Below, in pieces: positions 15,826 to 25,027 of a DNA stretch of 64,000 bases (positions within the stretch are counted from its first letter, which is position 1; each line of letters begins with the position of its first letter). This DNA is from Croceicoccus estronivorus (GTDB taxonomy: Bacteria > Pseudomonadota > Alphaproteobacteria > Sphingomonadales > Sphingomonadaceae): contig NZ_JRQQ01000003.1 of the NCBI RefSeq assembly GCF_001625325.1, positions 242,096 through 306,095 of the forward strand, read 5' to 3'. The notes under the pieces were generated by a model. That model ran no database searches and was not told the DNA's origin. It was given only the letters and a program-made list of their open reading frames with translations. The position numbers and the translations under genes are program-made.

Positions 15826-17904
15826 GTGCCAGTGTTTGCGTTCCAAAAGCGCATGGGAGAGGTCAATGCAGGAAAAAGTGCTGCTGCGGCGTATGTCGCA
15901 GGTCTCGGCGGCTATGCAAGTGGGTGCGCCGCGATGACGGGCGATCGGTACGCCAATGTGCGTGAGCCGATCACAATCGGCTCGATAACCGCGCGCAACC
16001 GCATCATGATGGCTACCCATGGGCCGCGGCTGCCGCAGCAGCGTTATCTGCGCTATCTGGAAGAACGGGCGAAAGGCGGTATCGGCCTGGCCGGGTTCAA
16101 CCTTGGCCCGCTCGGCCTGATGCAGTTTCCTTTCGGTCCCGGTCGCGCATCCCCGCCGGGGAGCGAAATGCTCGACGGGGTCCCTCACCATCCCCTGTCG
16201 AAGGAGGGCCGGGAAAGCTATGACAAGCTTGTCCCGATAATCAGTGAATGGATACAGGCGGTAAAGCCGCATGGCGTGCGTGCGGTGGGCCAGCTTTACC
16301 ATCCCGGTGCGGCACAGCACGGCGATACATTTCAGCCGGTGGTTTCCTCTTCACCGATTTCCGACGAATATGACAAGCAACGGGCTCATCCGCTCACCGG
16401 GACCGAGATCGGCGATCTTATCGAAGCTTACAGGCTTGCTGCAGAACGGGCGGTGAAAACGGGGGTCGATGCGCTCGAACTGCATGGTGCGCACGGCTAC
16501 CTCATTCAGCAATTCCTCTCGCCGTTATTCAATCGGCGCACGGATGAATGGGGCGGGCCGTTCGAGAACCGTATCCGCTTTCTCCTGCAGGTTCTGGCAG
16601 CAGTACGTGAGGGTGCGGGAGACGAGGTGCCTGTCGGTTTGCGCCTTACCGGGCCCGAACCTGAAGGGGGCCTGACGACCGATGACCTGATCCAGGTTGC
16701 CAAGCGGCTGGAGCAGGAGGGCGCCAGCTATATCAGCATCTCGGGAGGCTCCTATTCCGGCCTGTGGAAGGGTGCGAAAAACGCATATGTCCCCTCCGCA
16801 ATGAGTGAGTGGGGCCCGAATGTGGGGACTGCCAGGGCTGTCCATGAAGCGGTGTCGATCCCGGTGATGGTGAGCGGGGCTATCGCCACGCTGGACCAGG
16901 CGGAACAGATCCTTTCCGAAGGCAGCGCCGATATCGTTTGCATGGTGCGGGCATTGATGGCGGACGCGGAACTGGTCTCCAAGGGCCTTTCCGGCGGTTC
17001 TGTCCGTGAGACACGGCCCTGTATCGGCGGCAATGAATGCCATTACGGCCGACCGCTGGCCTGTGCAGTCAATCCGCGCGCTGGCCGTGAGGACGAGTTC
17101 GATTTCACGCCGGTAAAGGCGCCCAGGCGCGTCCTGGTGGCCGGCGGAGGGCCTGCGGGCATCGAGTGTGCTGCGGCGGCTGCGGAGCGCGGACATGTCG
17201 TGTTGCTGATCGAGCGTGAAACCGTATTGGGCGGCACGCTGGTGCCGTTGATGAAGGCATCCCAGCAGGCACGGTTCGGAGATTATCTCGATCATGCCAA
17301 GGCACGGCTCGATGCTCTGCCCGTCGAGATACGGCTTGGCACCGAACTCGACGAGGAAATCGTGCGAAGCTGGAAACCGGATGTCATCGCGCTGGCAACC
17401 GGTGCCGTATGGACCGATCCGATCGGCACACCAGCCCCCGCAGCGATTGCGGATATCGACAACGCGGCATCGAATGTAACGGTTATTGGCGGTAGAGACG
17501 ATCATCTCGGACCGCTTGTTACAGCGGACTATTTCGCTGCCAGCGGACGGCAAGTGACGCTGCTTACGGAAACTGCTTATCCCGGCCAGGGTGTGGAGGC
17601 GGCAAGTTTCTATGCCCTGATGCGCAGGCTGGCAGAACGCGGCGTGGAAATTCGCCCTTTCACTGCCGTGGCAGGGCGGGAACAGGGCGCGCTCGTCCTC
17701 CGGAACACGCTTACCAACGAAGCGGACCGCATAGAGACGCCGGGAACGGTGATCGATATTGAATCACGGTATGCCGAAAGTGATCTGGTCAGCCGGTTCA
17801 GCAATCTTGGGGTGGAATTCCATGTGATCGGCGATGCTCTCGCGCCGCGCCGCATGGTGCATGCGACGTTGGACGGCGTGCGCCTTGGGGCACAGATCGA
17901 ATGA
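15826..17904 (+). CDS. OYE-type NADH:flavin oxidoreductase with FAD/NAD domain (2,4-dienoyl-CoA reductase-like)
   Basis: Up to 692 residues. An old-yellow-enzyme barrel comes first (EPITIGSITARNRI, then ALELHGAHGYLIQQFLSP with the His pair for substrate binding), followed by a Rossmann domain (VAGGGPAGIECAAAA). This is the layout of 2,4-dienoyl-CoA reductase and trimethylamine dehydrogenase, which carry FMN, FAD and a [4Fe-4S] cluster. Here the cluster motif reads CIGGNEC then LAC (17020-17064): the expected second cysteine is Gly, so the cluster may be altered or absent. The start could also be the ATG at 15934, which matches the family better; no strong ribosome site decides. Probably reduces an activated double bond. 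A terminator follows the gene. Confidence 0.83.
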   Translation: MPVFAFQKRMGEVNAGKSAAAAYVAGLGGYASGCAAMTGDRYANVREPITIGSITARNRIMMATHGPRLPQQRYLRYLEERAKGGIGLAGFNLGPLGLMQFPFGPGRASPPGSEMLDGVPHHPLSKEGRESYDKLVPIISEWIQAVKPHGVRAVGQLYHPGAAQHGDTFQPVVSSSPISDEYDKQRAHPLTGTEIGDLIEAYRLAAERAVKTGVDALELHGAHGYLIQQFLSPLFNRRTDEWGGPFENRIRFLLQVLAAVREGAGDEVPVGLRLTGPEPEGGLTTDDLIQVAKRLEQEGASYISISGGSYSGLWKGAKNAYVPSAMSEWGPNVGTARAVHEAVSIPVMVSGAIATLDQAEQILSEGSADIVCMVRALMADAELVSKGLSGGSVRETRPCIGGNECHYGRPLACAVNPRAGREDEFDFTPVKAPRRVLVAGGGPAGIECAAAAAERGHVVLLIERETVLGGTLVPLMKASQQARFGDYLDHAKARLDALPVEIRLGTELDEEIVRSWKPDVIALATGAVWTDPIGTPAPAAIADIDNAASNVTVIGGRDDHLGPLVTADYFAASGRQVTLLTETAYPGQGVEAASFYALMRRLAERGVEIRPFTAVAGREQGALVLRNTLTNEADRIETPGTVIDIESRYAESDLVSRFSNLGVEFHVIGDALAPRRMVHATLDGVRLGAQIE

Positions 17905-17926
17905 ATTGACGACAGCGTATAGCCAG

Positions 17927-17958
17927 ACCGGGCCATCCCATTTGGACGGCCCGGTTTT
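17927..17958 (+). terminator. Rho-independent terminator after the flavoprotein gene
   Basis: Stem ACCGGGCC (17927-17934) with GGCCCGGT (17948-17955), 13-nt loop, followed by TTT. It lies just after the OYE-like stop and separates it from the first 2OG oxygenase. Confidence 0.7.
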
Positions 17959-18129
17959 GTGTGTTGGCCGCTCGATTATGGTCCGTGCGCGGATTTGGCG
18001 GAAAGATGCACAATTCGACAAGAGATCGAGAATATGGGGTCATCCCCTTGGCTTCATGCCGGGGGTTGGATGAGGTATTTCCGTGTCATGGTATCCGCCT
18101 TCCCGCCTGCGGGAATGATCAAGGAGCGC

Positions 18130-19215
18130 ATGGCCGCGATGACAACCGCGCTGAAAGACCTCACAGAGATCCGATCACCTGCCGGGTGGACCGGTGACGA
18201 GATCACTCATTCGACGGACTGGCTCTATCAACTCAGCAATGCGGAGGTGATGGAGCTGGAAACGGTCGGCACGAAATTCCTGATGGACGATCCAGACCTG
18301 CGCACTGTTACCGCAGACCGTTATCCGTTGCCGGTAACGGCGTCCGCATTGGTGGCCTGGATGCACGATATGGATCGGGGGCGAGGTTTCGTCCTTGTCC
18401 GGGGGCTACGGTCGGAACTCTATTCGGATGCATTGAGTGCCGCGATTTTCTTTCTGCTAGGTCTCCACCTGGGAAGACCAATGGCGCAAAATCAATTCGG
18501 TGACTTGTTCGACCACGTTGTTGCAACCAGCGACAAGACTATGGACGATCCTAGTGCGCTCCCCAGTCGGACACGCGATCGTCTCAACTTTCATTCGGAC
18601 AGTAGCGATGTCGTTGGCCTCATGTGCCTGCGTGGCGCTCGTGAGGGCGGGGCGTCGATCCTGATCAGCGGGGTGACAATCTACAACGAAGTCGTGCGCC
18701 GCCGCCCAGACCTTGCCCCGTTGCTTTACGAAACCTGGCATTATGACTGGTATCGGCAGGATCATGACGCCCCGGCACGCTATTATTCGTCGCCCATGGT
18801 TTCGTTCGTCGATGGGGTCTTCAGCATGTATGCGGGATCCAACATGATCCGTTCCGCTCAGGATTATCCGGAAGTGCCGCGTATGACGCCGCAGCAGTAT
18901 GAACTGCTGGACTTGCTGGACGAGATATTTCTGGAACCTGGGCTGCCGGTGACGATGGATTTCCGGCCCGGCGATATCCAGTGGTTGCTGAACTACGCAG
19001 CTCTTCATTCGCGCTCAGGCTATCGTGATTTTGAGCAGCCAGAGCGCAAGCGGCATCTCTTGCGGCTTTGGCTCAAGCGGGATGTTCATCGGCCTTTGAC
19101 ACCGGGATTTGGCAAGCCCTTCGTCGCGAGAAAAGTCGGTTTGACTGTTTCGGATGAAGACTTGCGTAACCGTATTTCCCAAGTCTGCTATCCTCGCCGT
19201 GAGTGGGGTTTGTGA
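18130..19215 (+). CDS. TauD/TfdA-like Fe(II)/2-oxoglutarate dioxygenase, paralog 1
   Basis: 361-residue member of a paralogous set of four. Iron ligands: H155 and D157 in NFHSDSSD and the distal His in NYAALHSR; Arg residues after it (KRHLLRLWLKR) would bind 2-oxoglutarate. Shared signatures are GWTGDE, DPDLRTV, YPLP and GFVLVRGLR. Most similar by eye to paralog 4 (LNFHSD, ILISG, LDEIFL, PGDIQWLLNY). The frame is open upstream to 17959, but the relatives begin near here; AAGGAG at 18121 supports ATG 18130 or 18139. The C-terminus (GKPFVARKVGLTVSDED) differs from the others. Expected to hydroxylate or oxidatively cleave a small acid; the substrate is unknown. A strong terminator follows. Confidence 0.85.
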   Translation: MAAMTTALKDLTEIRSPAGWTGDEITHSTDWLYQLSNAEVMELETVGTKFLMDDPDLRTVTADRYPLPVTASALVAWMHDMDRGRGFVLVRGLRSELYSDALSAAIFFLLGLHLGRPMAQNQFGDLFDHVVATSDKTMDDPSALPSRTRDRLNFHSDSSDVVGLMCLRGAREGGASILISGVTIYNEVVRRRPDLAPLLYETWHYDWYRQDHDAPARYYSSPMVSFVDGVFSMYAGSNMIRSAQDYPEVPRMTPQQYELLDLLDEIFLEPGLPVTMDFRPGDIQWLLNYAALHSRSGYRDFEQPERKRHLLRLWLKRDVHRPLTPGFGKPFVARKVGLTVSDEDLRNRISQVCYPRREWGL

Positions 19216-19718
19216 CCTGGTTGCAGCATATCAAAACGTAAGCGAGCCTTGCCTCCCGGGAAATCATTTCCGGGAGGCTTTTTTTAACTCCCGGGCCTGC
19301 GCGATCGGTGTCGAGGAACCGGGGTTTGGGTAACGGTGAGCGATGCTATCGCAGCCGCAGCATTTTTCATGATTTCACCAGACATTGGGCGGTGGGAAAT
19401 GATGCTGCCCATGCTGACTTCCAATTTCCCTGGATGATTGGGTTTTAATTGAACTGACAGATTTTTGGGGATTTTGAGGTATTGAAGAGTCTTTGAGGGG
19501 GAGCGTAAAGCGACCCCACCTGCTCGACTGCCCTGCCATACTGCATTGCAGCAAAAAATGGCGGATCAGGCCAACTAATCGGGTCAATGAGTCAACGTGG
19601 ATTGAGCGGACCTCCGTTACACTTTCGTTGCAACAGCGCTTTCCAGGGTTCGAGGTAAGGCGGACTTGTCTCGCTTTTCAGCAATCCTGGCGCCTGCATC
19701 AGGGAGGTAAATTTGCAC
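19216..19718 (+). other. 503-nt intergenic region before the first TonB receptor
   Basis: Holds the terminator at 19251-19286, then about 400 nt with no supported gene. The part from about 19375 to 19520 looks lower in GC than its surroundings and resembles no gene; a 70-codon minus-strand frame there has no ribosome site. The Shine-Dalgarno AGGGAGGT at 19701-19708 belongs to the receptor gene. The receptor promoter must lie in this region but no convincing -35/-10 pair was found. Confidence 0.45.
19251..19286 (+). terminator. Rho-independent terminator after 2OG oxygenase 1
   Basis: GCCTCCCGGGAAA pairs with TTTCCGGGAGGC across a short ATCA loop, with one bulged base, and is followed by a run of seven T. 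A clear intrinsic terminator. Confidence 0.88.
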
Positions 19719-22148
19719 ATGCGTTTGACCAAACATCTGCTCGCCTGCGCATCCAGCATCGCCATGCTAGGAGCGCTGCCAGCCCATGCTCAGGAAGATC
19801 CATCCACCGAAGACGGCAAGACCAGCGCCCAGGAAACCGTTCGTGACGACACTGCTCTTCAGGCCATTGTTGTGACCGGCAGGCGGCTGGGCATTACGAA
19901 CGTTCGCCCAACCGCAACAGTTTCGGGGCTTGAACAGGATATTGTCGACATTCCGCGCTCGGTGACCACAATCGACTCTGCGTTACTCAAGGATGTCCAG
20001 GTTCGTTCGATCCATGACCTTACGGCAGTCGCGCCTGGCACGTTCACCGCGGCCTACTTCGGTGTCGCTGGCGCCGTGCAGGTTCGCGGCAATGTCGCAG
20101 ACAGTTATTACCGGGGTTTCAAGGGCATCAACAATCTCGGCTACTACGAAACGCCGACTGAGAGCATCAGTGGGCTCGAACTCGTCCGGGGCCCGGTTAG
20201 CCCGAACTATGGTGCAGGCAAGATCGGCGGAATGCTGAACCTGACGCCCAAGACCGACATTGCGACTTCGCTGAAAGGGACGACCGAACCGAAAGGACTC
20301 GTTACCTTGCAGATCGGTTCTTACGGGGAGCGCAAGGCGACGATTGAAGGCGGGCTTCCTTTCCAGATTGGCGATCTGGACGCGGCAATTTACGCGTATG
20401 TCTACTACAACAATTCGGACAGCTATTTCCGCGATTTCAGCCCGGACGACAAGGAAGTGCAGGTCGGGTATTCGATGGATCTCGGAGGGGGCACCGAGAT
20501 GACGATCGGTGGTCGTTATCTCGACCAGTCAGGCCATCTCGCTTCTCCAGGGTGGAACCGATTGACGCAGGACTTGATCGACCACGGAACATATCTGGCA
20601 GGTTCGCCGCTGGTAAACCTTGCTCCGGATGGCGCGCAGTCGCTCATGCCGGAGGACATGCAACCCTACATCAATACCTTGCGGCAGAGCACCAGCTTCG
20701 CCACCGACTTGCCGCGCGGCACGGTCAGCGATCTGACGCGTCTCGATCCCGACACTGTTCATTACGTCAAGTTGTCACGCCGGAATCTTCATACATCTCC
20801 GTTGGATTTCAACGACAACAAGGTATTCACGGCTTATCTCGATCTGATCCACACGTTCGACAGCGGCGATCAGGTCAAGCTTCAGGGCTTTTACGAAGAT
20901 CTCAAGAATGACATGTTCAGCGCTGCCGGTTCGTCCACTGCGGCGGACGGCAACGTCAAGGAAGTGCGGCTATCCTATTTCTTCAAACGCGATCTGGGTG
21001 ATGGCTTCGGCATTCAGGCGATAGTCGGCGGCAATTATCGCGACTATGAGATATACGATTATCAGAACTATGGCCGCCGCTATGTGATCTGGGATCGCAA
21101 CGACTTGTCGGCCGATCCGACCGCCGACATGATCATCAACGATCAGTATCTCAATCCCGCAGGCAATGTATGGGATTTCGCCTATTACAGCCGGATCAAG
21201 AGTGTCGGTGCGTTCATCAATGGCGATATCACGCTGTTTGACCGTGCGCATATTCAGGGTGGATTGCGCTGGGACGACTATAACATTCGGTCGCGCAACG
21301 ATGGCCTGGTGACATTCGGCGGCGCCTTGAATACGGATTACTACGGGTCGAGTGCGCCGATCAGCTGGCAGGCCAGTTTCAATTATGAACTGCCTTTCGG
21401 TTTTATTCCATACGTCACCTACGCGAAGACCCGCAGCCTCGAAACGAACAAGGGCGGCGGTGTCGATCCAGCATTGATAATCGGCAAGAAGTTCCTTTCT
21501 CCGTCGGAGCTCAAGGAAGTGGGCATCAAGGGCTCGCTGATGGGTGGCAGGCTGTTCCTCAGCCTTGCAGGTTACAAGATGAAGCGGCTGCAGCGCGACG
21601 CGCTGTCGGGCGTGATCAACCAGGCCCGCAGCAAGGGGCTGGAAGCTGAAATCCGTATGCAGGTCACACCCGCCCTGAGTTTGCTTGCGACAGGCGCGTT
21701 GCAGGAAACCAAGCGAATTGGATCGGCGACCATCCTCCTCAATGCGGCGCAGCTGGGTCTTCCAGGTGAAGACATCTACGCGGCGGAATGGACGGGCTCA
21801 TCCTCCACGTTCACGGGCGCAAACGGTTCCTACATCGACAGCGTCTTGCCGAAGGAAACCGCGAGCCTGTTTGCAACTTACAAGTTCCCGTTCGGGCTTA
21901 AGGCCAGTGGTGGCATCACATATGTGGGCAAGACAAGCGGCATTGCCCCCGGTGCGGTGGTTGTGCCGGACTATGTCACGGCGAGAGCTTCGCTCAGCTA
22001 TACCTTCGACAGGTACACCGTCGATTTCTCCGTCGAGAACCTGACCGACAAGACCTACTTCTATCTGGGGCAGGACGCCTACAGCGAAGTCGCAGCCTTG
22101 CCCGGTGTCGCCCGGTCGTTCCATCTGCGTATCGCAGCCCAGTTCTAA
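19719..22148 (+). CDS. TonB-dependent outer membrane receptor 1
   Basis: About 809 residues. A signal peptide (MRLTKHLLACASSIAMLGAL, cleavage likely after AHA at 24) is followed by a TonB box-like IVVTGRR at 50-56, the plug domain (RSVTTIDSALLKDV, VQVRGN, LELVRGPVSP with GxGKIGG), and a long beta-barrel ending in Phe (HLRIAAQF), as outer membrane proteins do. It would import a specific large or scarce ligand using TonB energy. Start: ATG 19719 with AGGGAGGT 10 nt before; a TTG at 19713 is also possible. Related by eye to receptor 2 (shared DNYYRGF-like and VRGP motifs). Followed by a GC hairpin and 2OG oxygenase 2. Confidence 0.9.
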   Translation: MRLTKHLLACASSIAMLGALPAHAQEDPSTEDGKTSAQETVRDDTALQAIVVTGRRLGITNVRPTATVSGLEQDIVDIPRSVTTIDSALLKDVQVRSIHDLTAVAPGTFTAAYFGVAGAVQVRGNVADSYYRGFKGINNLGYYETPTESISGLELVRGPVSPNYGAGKIGGMLNLTPKTDIATSLKGTTEPKGLVTLQIGSYGERKATIEGGLPFQIGDLDAAIYAYVYYNNSDSYFRDFSPDDKEVQVGYSMDLGGGTEMTIGGRYLDQSGHLASPGWNRLTQDLIDHGTYLAGSPLVNLAPDGAQSLMPEDMQPYINTLRQSTSFATDLPRGTVSDLTRLDPDTVHYVKLSRRNLHTSPLDFNDNKVFTAYLDLIHTFDSGDQVKLQGFYEDLKNDMFSAAGSSTAADGNVKEVRLSYFFKRDLGDGFGIQAIVGGNYRDYEIYDYQNYGRRYVIWDRNDLSADPTADMIINDQYLNPAGNVWDFAYYSRIKSVGAFINGDITLFDRAHIQGGLRWDDYNIRSRNDGLVTFGGALNTDYYGSSAPISWQASFNYELPFGFIPYVTYAKTRSLETNKGGGVDPALIIGKKFLSPSELKEVGIKGSLMGGRLFLSLAGYKMKRLQRDALSGVINQARSKGLEAEIRMQVTPALSLLATGALQETKRIGSATILLNAAQLGLPGEDIYAAEWTGSSSTFTGANGSYIDSVLPKETASLFATYKFPFGLKASGGITYVGKTSGIAPGAVVVPDYVTARASLSYTFDRYTVDFSVENLTDKTYFYLGQDAYSEVAALPGVARSFHLRIAAQF

Positions 22149-22159
22149 TGATCCCGGCG

Positions 22160-22182
22160 GCCCTGCCCGAGAGGGGCAGGGC
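22160..22182 (+). terminator. GC-rich hairpin after TonB receptor 1
   Basis: Perfect 9-bp stem GCCCTGCCC / GGGCAGGGC with loop GAGAG, 11 nt after the receptor stop. Without a T-run it is more likely an attenuator or RNA-stabilising hairpin between the receptor and the next gene than a full terminator. Confidence 0.55.
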
Positions 22183-22272
22183 ACCGTTTCGTTCGGCACG
22201 TCGGTGCCATGGTGCTGTTTGCGGCCGAGGAGTTACCCGGCCGCATTCGCACAACTGAAGAAAGGTTCAGGG

Positions 22273-23364
22273 ATGCTTGACGTTGCAGATTTGAAGCCCG
22301 TGCCAGCCCCCATTGCGTGGCGTGGGGATGAGTTGGCGGGCCGGACGGACTGGATTTATCTGCTCAACCCGGACGAGATCGCCGAATTGGAGGAAGCGGG
22401 TAAGCGCTTTCTCGACGAAGATCCCGACCTGAGGACCGTGACGGCCGGGGAGTATCCACTCCCCATCTGTACGGCCGGTCTTGAAAAATGGGGCCGGGAT
22501 ATGGATCGCGGACGTGGCTTCGTTCTGGTGCGGGGGTTGCGGACGCAATACTATTCCGACGCCCTGAGTGCTGCTATTTTCTTCGTGATCGGGCTCCACC
22601 TCGGCCAGCCCATGCGGCAAAACGAGGTGGGCGACATGTTGCAGCATGTCATCGGAACGTCGGACCTCAAGTATAACGATCCCGACTCGATCAGCCTGCG
22701 TATTCGGGATGGACTTGCCTACCATTCCGACAGCTCGGACATCGTCTCTCTAATGTGCCTGTGTCCGGCGAAAGAGGGCGGGGCATCGAGCCTTGTCAGC
22801 GCGGCGACGCTTTATAACGAAGTTCTCAAGCGTAGGCCTGACCTTGCTCCGCTGCTGTTCGAACCGTGGCACAATGACTGGCGCCGACAGGATCCGAACG
22901 CACCTGCCAACACTTATGCGACCCCGATTGTCAGTTATGTCGACGGCGTTTTTTCAGCCTATCTGGGCGTGAAGATCATCCGCACCGCGCAACGATATCC
23001 GGAAGTCCCGCGTCTGACGAACGCGCAACTTGAACTGTTGGACCTTCTGGAAGCACTTTGCCTGGAACCGGGGGTCGCTTTGCACATGGATTTTCGTCCC
23101 GGCGATATGCAGTGGCTCCTTAACTATGCTGCACTGCATACACGTACTGCGTTTGAGGATTATCCCGAACCGGAACGCCGCCGTCATCTGATACGTCTCT
23201 GGCTGAAGCGCGAGGAGCCGCGTCCGCTGGTTCCGAACTTTGGTCGTCATGTGGTGCGCGGTCGCCAGGAAGCGCGTGATGAGGAAGTGCCGGTAGAGCA
23301 GCAGAAGTTCCACATTATGCAGGCGGCTGTTCCCAGGCTGAACTGGGGCGACCGCCCCGGATAA
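22273..23364 (+). CDS. TauD/TfdA-like Fe(II)/2-oxoglutarate dioxygenase, paralog 2
   Basis: 363 residues. Iron site: H151 and D153 (AYHSDSSD) and H289 in NYAALHTR, with Arg around 303-308 (ERRRHLIRLW) for 2-oxoglutarate. N-terminal block PAPIAWRGDE and the tail VPNFGRHVVRGR are nearly shared with paralog 3, so these two form a subgroup distinct from paralogs 1 and 4. The ATG at 22273 fits the relatives; the frame is open upstream to 22105 but overlaps the receptor gene. It lies 124 nt after TonB receptor 1 on the same strand and is likely co-transcribed, so its substrate may be the receptor's ligand or a derivative. Confidence 0.87.
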   Translation: MLDVADLKPVPAPIAWRGDELAGRTDWIYLLNPDEIAELEEAGKRFLDEDPDLRTVTAGEYPLPICTAGLEKWGRDMDRGRGFVLVRGLRTQYYSDALSAAIFFVIGLHLGQPMRQNEVGDMLQHVIGTSDLKYNDPDSISLRIRDGLAYHSDSSDIVSLMCLCPAKEGGASSLVSAATLYNEVLKRRPDLAPLLFEPWHNDWRRQDPNAPANTYATPIVSYVDGVFSAYLGVKIIRTAQRYPEVPRLTNAQLELLDLLEALCLEPGVALHMDFRPGDMQWLLNYAALHTRTAFEDYPEPERRRHLIRLWLKREEPRPLVPNFGRHVVRGRQEARDEEVPVEQQKFHIMQAAVPRLNWGDRPG

Positions 23365-23487
23365 CAGTGCCGTGGAGGCGCGGCCTTTTGCCCGTATTGT
23401 GGTAGAGACAAAGGTATATGGCCTGAACAAGCCGACGAGATTGTGCTGTGCGCCGATCCGTAAGCTGGCCCGGTATGCTGGCTTGTT

Positions 23488-24852
23488 CTAGCTCTTGCAG
23501 GGTTGAACTGGCGGGTGAGCTCGCTCTTCCTCGGCTTGCGGTGTGTTGCCTTGGCTGCGGAAAAGCAGTTGCACCACTACGGCATTGATCAGCAGTGTGG
23601 AGCCCATGAGCAAGGCGATCCGATCGAATGTCCAGCCAGCTGCGATGATCCAGCCACCCACCAGTGTCCCAAAGCCTCCGCCAATTAGCCTGGCGAAGCC
23701 GCTGATCCATCCGAATGCTGTTGCTCTCAGCTGGGAGGGGTAGGATGTTGCGATCAGGGCTTGGCCTCCGGAAACGTTCGCACCATTGAATGTCATAGCT
23801 GCGAGCAGCAAGGCCACTGCGACTGCAGGCGGCGGGTTGCTTGCGATCAGGAGAACCAGAACCCCCGTGAGGAGGAAATTGGCTGTGACTATTTTCGACA
23901 AGCCAAAGTGGTCGGCCAGCCAGCCGACGGCGAATATCCCGGCTATTCCGCAAAGCTTGCCTGTCGAAATGGTGACGCCGGCAAGAGTGATGTCTGCACC
24001 GGCATTCAACATCACGGTCGGCAGCCAGTAGCTGGTAAAGTTGACGATCACGTAGCTCATCGAGGACAGCGTCCACAGCAGTACGGTCGTCATGAGAATG
24101 TTTGCCCGGAACAGTGCGACCGGATTGGCCTTGTCCAGATGCTCTGCTTCTTCACAGACGAGCCGAGCGGGCAAGGGGCGGTTTGCGATCTTGCCGAGCA
24201 ACGCGATAGCCTCGCCCTCGCGGCCTGTGCGTAGCAAGTGCTGCAGGGATTCCGGTATCCAGACCCATGCGAAAAATGCGGCGATCACGGAAACAAGGGC
24301 GCTTGCATAGAGAAGTGATTGCCAACCCAGAACGGGGATCATCACCGCAGCACAGTATCCGGCAACCACCACACCGGCGCCTATGCCTGCGTTGAGAAGC
24401 ATGAGCAGCAGTGATTTCCTGTTTGTCGGCGCATAATCGGCAACCAAAGCGATGGCCGTTGGCAGTGCCGCACCGAAAGCAGCCCCAATTACGAAGCGAA
24501 GTGCGAAAAGCGTTGCGAAGTTTGGCGCATGTGCGGTGAGAAGAGTGGTCGGGACCATCACACTTGAAGTCCAGAGCAACAAAGTGCGGCGTCCAAAGCG
24601 ATCGGACAACGGTGCCAGCAGTGTGGCCCCGATGAGCGAAGCCACGACCGTCCCGGTGAAAATTGTCCCGAGATCGTCGGTCGACAGCGCCAATTCCTTG
24701 GCAAGAAATGGTCCGATGAAGCCAATTCCGAAGGCATCGATGCCTTCGACAAACATCAGCATGACGCAGATGACCGGAACTCGCAGCAACACGCCCCGCA
24801 AGGGCAAATCCTCAAGCAGTGTGCGAACTTCTACGGTTTCGGAACCTGTCAT
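23488..24852 (-). CDS. MFS transporter, aromatic acid:H+ symporter (AAHS/PcaK-like) type, copy 1
   Basis: 454 residues with about 12 membrane segments. The MFS signature between TM2 and TM3 is APLSDRFGRR, and TM1 carries EGIDAFGIGF, resembling the charged TM1 motif of aromatic acid carriers. The N-terminus LPLRGVLLRVP is shared with the second MFS carrier at 34.2 kb, so they are paralogs. I chose ATG 24852 (TGGAGA five bases upstream) over upstream in-frame starts up to 24903. Expected to bring an organic acid through the inner membrane. Minus strand, convergent with 2OG oxygenase 2, downstream of a LysR gene. Confidence 0.88.
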   Translation of the reverse strand: MTGSETVEVRTLLEDLPLRGVLLRVPVICVMLMFVEGIDAFGIGFIGPFLAKELALSTDDLGTIFTGTVVASLIGATLLAPLSDRFGRRTLLLWTSSVMVPTTLLTAHAPNFATLFALRFVIGAAFGAALPTAIALVADYAPTNRKSLLLMLLNAGIGAGVVVAGYCAAVMIPVLGWQSLLYASALVSVIAAFFAWVWIPESLQHLLRTGREGEAIALLGKIANRPLPARLVCEEAEHLDKANPVALFRANILMTTVLLWTLSSMSYVIVNFTSYWLPTVMLNAGADITLAGVTISTGKLCGIAGIFAVGWLADHFGLSKIVTANFLLTGVLVLLIASNPPPAVAVALLLAAMTFNGANVSGGQALIATSYPSQLRATAFGWISGFARLIGGGFGTLVGGWIIAAGWTFDRIALLMGSTLLINAVVVQLLFRSQGNTPQAEEERAHPPVQPCKS

Positions 24853-25027
24853 TCTATCTCCAGGAGAGCCCATCTTTGCCTCGCCGAATGTTGACCTCTC
24901 CATGTCGTACTATGACGGCAACGCAGGCGTCGGCACATGGAGCCGTTTTCCGGAATGACTGGAGCAAGGCGCATGTTCCGCTGCACTTTTCGACATTGCG
25001 CAGCGTGGTTGGCCCCTAATCAGAAGG

